Below the pieces are notes generated by a model that saw nothing but the letters and a program-made list of their open reading frames with translations, had not been told where the DNA came from and made no database searches. From CADEED01 sp963839685 (lineage in GTDB: Bacteria > Pseudomonadota > Gammaproteobacteria > Steroidobacterales > Steroidobacteraceae), in assembly GCA_963839685.1 (NCBI GenBank), contig CAWIVS010000003.1, forward strand, positions 21,380 to 85,379: a stretch of DNA of 64,000 nucleotides, written 5' to 3'. Positions within the stretch are counted from its first letter, which is position 1. The number at the start of each line of letters is the position of its first letter. Shown here in pieces: positions 60,820 through 64,000 of the stretch. The position numbers and the translations under genes are program-made.

Positions 60820-61716
60820 CTACGCATCAGTTTTCCTCAGCCCTGCGGCAAGCTCCGTCAACCACGCGCACAAAGCGCGAATGTCGTCACGGTTTTCGTC
60901 GTCGGTGCGCACCAATAATGTGTAGTCCTCCTGTGTCACGAGCTCGTCATCGAACACGCGCGTCAGGCGGCCCGACGCGAACTTGCGTCGCGACAGCTCC
61001 GCGGGCAGCAGCGCGATGCCGATGCTCTTCTCCGCCGCGCGGGTCGCGGCCGACATCGAATCGATGCGCACGATCTGCGCGGGATTCAGCGCTTTCATGC
61101 CGACGTTGGCGGCCCAGCGATCCCAGTCGTCGCGCCGTGCTTCGTGCACCAGCAGCGTGTGTGAATTGAGATCCTCGTAGCGGTTCACCGGTTTTTCCGC
61201 GAGCAGCTCGGGTGAACACGCCGGCACCATGGTCTGCGCGAACAACGGATGCGCGATGAGGCCGTTCCACGGGCCGCTGCCGACCACCACCGAAATGTCT
61301 GCTTCGGCCGCGTGCGTCCGGCCGTGCGAGCTCTGCGTCTCGATGCGCAGGTCGATGCCGGCGTGCAGCTTCGAGAATTCCGAGAGGCGCGGCAGCAGCA
61401 TCTCGCTCGCGAAATACGCCGGCACGTGCAGGCGCACGCTGGAGCGGCCGAAGCGCGCGCGCAACTGCTCGGTCACGGATTCCAGCCGCGTGAACAGATC
61501 GTCTATCTGCTCGAGATAGCGCGCACCGGCATCGGTGAGCGCCAGCGCCCGTGCAGTACGCGAAAACAGCGACAGGCCGAGCTGCGTTTCCAGCGTCTTG
61601 ATCTGGTGGCTCACCGCCGATGGCGTGATGCAAAGCTCATCGGCCGCGACGGCGAAGCTCGAATGTTTTGCGGCAATCTGAAAGGTCTTGATGGCCTTCA
61701 GTGAAGGGGTACGCAT
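60820..61716 (-). CDS. LysR-family transcriptional regulator (GcvA-like)
   Basis: 298 residues. N-terminal winged HTH: PSLKAIKTFQIAAKHSSFAV, AADELCITPSAVSHQIKTLE, LGLSLFSRTARALALTDAGA. Effector domain from about 90 (SSVRLHVPAYFASEMLLPRL) with two alpha/beta lobes, as in GcvA/AmpR-like regulators. No divergent target gene is adjacent on the other side (next is a palindrome and folD on the same strand), so its regulon is not local. C-terminal region VTQEDYTLLVRTDDENRDDI is normal for the subfamily. Confidence 0.94.
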   Translation of the reverse strand: MRTPSLKAIKTFQIAAKHSSFAVAADELCITPSAVSHQIKTLETQLGLSLFSRTARALALTDAGARYLEQIDDLFTRLESVTEQLRARFGRSSVRLHVPAYFASEMLLPRLSEFSKLHAGIDLRIETQSSHGRTHAAEADISVVVGSGPWNGLIAHPLFAQTMVPACSPELLAEKPVNRYEDLNSHTLLVHEARRDDWDRWAANVGMKALNPAQIVRIDSMSAATRAAEKSIGIALLPAELSRRKFASGRLTRVFDDELVTQEDYTLLVRTDDENRDDIRALCAWLTELAAGLRKTDA

Positions 61717-61913
61717 TCCATTGGATCACCCATTAACTCAGCCACAAGCTGCGATGCCGGGAGTAAAGCAAGGCGCGTGCCATGGATGGAAATAGCGTAA
61801 GTGCATGTTCTTATTCGCGCTGCACCATTGACGCGCAGTCAGAATGTTCTGCGATGGCGCGCCAATCCCGGCGTTGCACCTGCGACGGGTGAAGCTTTTG
61901 TGACCGGCCTCAG

Positions 61914-62014
61914 AAATGGGGACATCCCTATTTTTGGTCGCAGCGGCCGGACGTCAATTCAAACGGTGGCCGATCACCCAATAGCCGCAATGAAAAATAG
62001 GGATGTCCCCATTT
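61914..62014. repeat. Palindrome D (22-bp perfect arms, 57-base spacer)
   Basis: Arms 61914-61935 and 61993-62014 are perfect complements over 22 bases, ends AAATGGGGACA / TGTCCCCATTT, inner halves TCCCTATTTTT. The 57-base spacer between them is unlike the 3-6 base loops of copies A and C and carries no gene. It ends seven bases before the folD stop (TAA, 62022-62024 minus). Lies within a 305-base gap between the LysR start and folD; the rest of the gap (61717-61913) shows no feature I can support beyond a possible LysR promoter. Confidence 0.88.
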
Positions 62015-62021
62015 TCCGGAG

Positions 62022-62891
62022 TTAGTTAGTCCGGTTGCCGTTCAGCGTGCGTTCTGCGGACAGCAGCGTGTTGTGCAGCAACATGGCGCGCGTCATCGGG
62101 CCGACACCGCCGGGTACGGGCGAGATGAACGAGGCCTTCTTGCGCACGCCCTCGAAGTCCACGTCACCCACGATCCGGCCATCCGGCAGTCGGTTGATAC
62201 CAACGTCGATGACCACGGCACCGGTACGCACCATCTGCGGGACGATGAGACCTGGCACGCCGGCCGCCACCACCAGGATGTCGGCCAGCAGCGTGTACTG
62301 TCCGAGGTCGCGAGTCTTCTTGTGACAGATGGATACCGTCGCGTCCTGCTGCATGAGCATCATGGCGGTGGGTTTGCCGACGATGTTGCTGGCGCCAACC
62401 ACTACCACGTTGCGGCCGTCGAGCTCGATGTCCTCGTGCTCGAGCAGCTTCTGCACGGCATAGGGAGTGCAGGGCGGGAACACCTGGTGGCCGGTGACCA
62501 GGCCGCCGACGTTGTAGAGATGAAATCCGTCAACGTCCTTGTCCACCGAGATGCGCTCCAGCACCTTGCGGATTTCGACGTGTTTCGGCAGCGGCAGCTG
62601 GATGAGGATGCCGTGCACGTTGCCGTCGGCATTCAGCGCATCGATGCGCGCCAGCAGTTCGACTTCGGGGATCGTCGCCGGCAGCTCTATCAACTCGGAG
62701 CGGATGCCCACCTCGGCGCAATCGCGGATCTTGTTGCGCACGTACACCTGCGAAGCGGGATCCTCGCCCACGAGGATCACGGTGAGCCCCGGGCGCAGGC
62801 CGCGCTCGGCCACCATGGCCTTGATGCGCTCGCGGTATTCGATGCGCAGCCTGGCGGCGACCGCCTTGCCGTCAATGATCCGGGCAGTCAA
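62022..62891 (-). CDS. folD: Bifunctional methylenetetrahydrofolate dehydrogenase/cyclohydrolase
   Basis: 289 residues. Interconverts 5,10-methylene-THF and 10-formyl-THF. Signatures: LRPGLTVILVGEDPASQVYV with YVRNKIRDCAEVGI (catalytic Lys), GILIQLPLPKH, DKDVDGFHLYNVGGLV, PPCTPYAVQKLLE, NVVVVGASNIVGKPTAMMLM (NADP site) and SFISPVPGGVGPMTRAMLL. Full length and intact. The ATG directly abuts the GST stop codon, so the two are read together. Cytoplasmic one-carbon metabolism. Confidence 0.98.
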   Translation of the reverse strand: MTARIIDGKAVAARLRIEYRERIKAMVAERGLRPGLTVILVGEDPASQVYVRNKIRDCAEVGIRSELIELPATIPEVELLARIDALNADGNVHGILIQLPLPKHVEIRKVLERISVDKDVDGFHLYNVGGLVTGHQVFPPCTPYAVQKLLEHEDIELDGRNVVVVGASNIVGKPTAMMLMQQDATVSICHKKTRDLGQYTLLADILVVAAGVPGLIVPQMVRTGAVVIDVGINRLPDGRIVGDVDFEGVRKKASFISPVPGGVGPMTRAMLLHNTLLSAERTLNGNRTN

Positions 62892-63644
62892 CTAGCTGGC
62901 TTTCTGCTGCGCGACGAACCTTGCGCCGGGGTGACCGATGGCAAGCGCCTGTTTCACCGAGTTCCGCTCCAGCATGCGGGCGTACCAGGCGATCACTTTC
63001 GGTGAATCCTTCTCGTTGACGATGTCGGCGTAGCGCTGCGGCATGTTGATCAGCATCGAGAAGCAGCTGACGTCCGCCAGCGTGAACTGATCGCCCATCA
63101 TCCACGTACCCAGCATTCCGTTTTCGATGCGTTCGATCGAGGTCTTCACCTTGCGGCGCCAGTCGGCGAGCTGCTCGGGAGTCCATACCTGCCTGGCGGA
63201 CTCGCGCCACTTGTCCTGTTGTTCCTTCAGCGGGATGCGCGCCACCTTGGCTTCGAACTCGGCTTCCGACAGGTGTGCCACCGCGTTCTTGATCATGGCG
63301 TGCCAGCCCAGGAAGGAGAGCGCCGGGCAGAAGTACTCATCGACGAACTTGGTCCAGATGCGCATCTGGTGACGGCCGTAGGCGTCGGACGGCTTGAGTG
63401 GCAGCCCCGGGAACGTGTCGTCGACGTATTCGTTGATGAGTGTCGACTCGTCGAGCACACGATCGTCGTGCACCAGCACCGGCACCTGGCCGCGCGGATT
63501 GATCTTCACGAACCACGGCTCGTGCTGTTCGAAATTGATCAGCGCCATGAGATGGCTCTTGAAATCCACCTGCTTCTCGAACAGCGGCAGCAGGGCCTTG
63601 AGTGAATTGGCGGCAGCGCCACCGTGGTAGAGCACGATCGACAT
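62892..63644 (-). CDS. Glutathione S-transferase-family protein
   Basis: 250 residues from ATG 63644, preceded on the minus strand by GGAGGTTCCC. N-terminal thioredoxin fold: SIVLYHGGAAANSLKALLPL, KINPRGQVPVLVHDDRVLDE, STLINEYVDD (cis-Pro and glutathione gamma-Glu site). C-terminal helical domain from about 90 (AYGRHQMRIWTKFVDEYFCP) with WMMGDQFTLADVSCFSMLIN. The frame extends upstream to 63872 but only the part from 63644 fits the family. Likely conjugates or isomerises a hydrophobic electrophile. Shares an operon with folD. Confidence 0.92.
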   Translation of the reverse strand: MSIVLYHGGAAANSLKALLPLFEKQVDFKSHLMALINFEQHEPWFVKINPRGQVPVLVHDDRVLDESTLINEYVDDTFPGLPLKPSDAYGRHQMRIWTKFVDEYFCPALSFLGWHAMIKNAVAHLSEAEFEAKVARIPLKEQQDKWRESARQVWTPEQLADWRRKVKTSIERIENGMLGTWMMGDQFTLADVSCFSMLINMPQRYADIVNEKDSPKVIAWYARMLERNSVKQALAIGHPGARFVAQQKAS

Positions 63645-63829
63645 GGGAACCTCCGTTGCCCGGATTTCAACCCCATCCCCGCGGGTCGACTCGACTCGCA
63701 GGGAAATGATGCCTTTCCGGCGCTCCACCCTCGTGCACGGATGCGAGATTGACGGCTGAGGAATGACTACCATTTCTCCGCCGCGGCTATACTCATTCGC
63801 GCCGCGTGTCCGAATAAACGGGAGCCAGC

Positions 63830-64000
63830 ATGAGCGAGCCAACCGCAGCCGATGCACCCCCAGGTAGTGCACAAGGGTTCTCGCGGCGCGAGTTCATCAA
63901 GCGGGTCATTGCCTCGGGAGCCACCGTCTCGGCAGCCGCCTATTTGTACGGCGGATTGACGGGCTGCGGCCGCAAGGGCCGGGCGGCAGGCGGCGTAGAG
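63830..64000 (+). CDS. Tat-exported protein, 3' end outside window
   Basis: 57 residues to the window edge, ATG 63830 after GGGAGCC. A twin-arginine signal FSRREFIKRVIASGATVSAA is clear, after a 16-residue acidic leader, and is followed by AAYLYGGLTGCGRKGRAAGG. The TGCG might be a lipobox-like Cys or a normal cleavage region. This leader style is common in exported 2Fe-2S subunits of molybdenum enzymes and in GMC-type oxidoreductases, but nothing of the mature domain is visible, so the enzyme class stays open. Confidence 0.7.
   Translation, partial: MSEPTAADAPPGSAQGFSRREFIKRVIASGATVSAAAYLYGGLTGCGRKGRAAGGVE

Overview
The window is dense, GC-rich proteobacterial DNA. The gene content (ECF sigma/anti-sigma pair, HisKA_3 kinase with a NarL-type regulator, MutY-YggX pair, LigAB dioxygenase, TonB-dependent receptor, DUF3187 protein, GH74 xyloglucanase, FolD) suggests a free-living aerobic gammaproteobacterium, perhaps near Steroidobacteraceae. 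The lineage is inferred from family content and style, not from a marker gene.

Layout. 1-8.2 kb: a clipped Ig-like lipoprotein, a TPR protein, a HupE/UreJ-type membrane protein, a methyltransferase, and a two-component pair with a seven-PAS cytoplasmic kinase. 8.3-12.9 kb: an overlapping run of ECF sigma factor, anti-sigma, DUF4097 protein, AsmA, MutY and YggX. 13-15.4 kb: a secreted Ig/lyase-like protein and a pirin. 15.5-21.2 kb: tRNA-Phe followed by a probable small island (GH74 xyloglucanase, TonB-receptor remnant, metallo-beta-lactamase-fold hydrolase, tRNA 3'-end fragments, broken IS481-type element), closed by a duplicate of the tRNA-Phe 3' end. 21.3-36.3 kb: M20 peptidase with a D-aminoacylase-like protein, a metzincin with HAF-type repeats, transporters, an HD protein and a lipase, a DUF3187 protein and a TonB receptor. 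36.3-46.6 kb: DUF1624 and MFS transporters, a Rieske-flavodoxin fusion, a sirtuin, a DUF4010 protein and LigAB. 46.7-56.1 kb: a large ATP-grasp / alpha-E / transglutaminase cluster on two divergent arms. 56-64 kb: a propeller lipoprotein, a phosphatase, an acyltransferase, a LysR regulator, FolD, a GST, and the start of a Tat-exported protein.

Three things cut across the genes. (1) Four long palindromes with an AAATGGGG...CCCCATTT frame lie at gene 3' ends, three of them fused to stop codons. (2) At least thirteen otherwise conserved genes are broken by single-base frame changes, which looks more like residual indel error in the assembly than real decay; such genes are given as one locus with the break position. 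(3) The best candidate for an under-described system is the 46.7-56.1 kb cluster: five genes holding two permuted ATP-grasp domains, two alpha-E domains and two transglutaminase-like domains, with the ATP-grasp/alpha-E pair present both as separate genes and as one fused gene. This architecture is known from comparative genomics as a putative peptide-ligation/modification system, but its product is not known to me.
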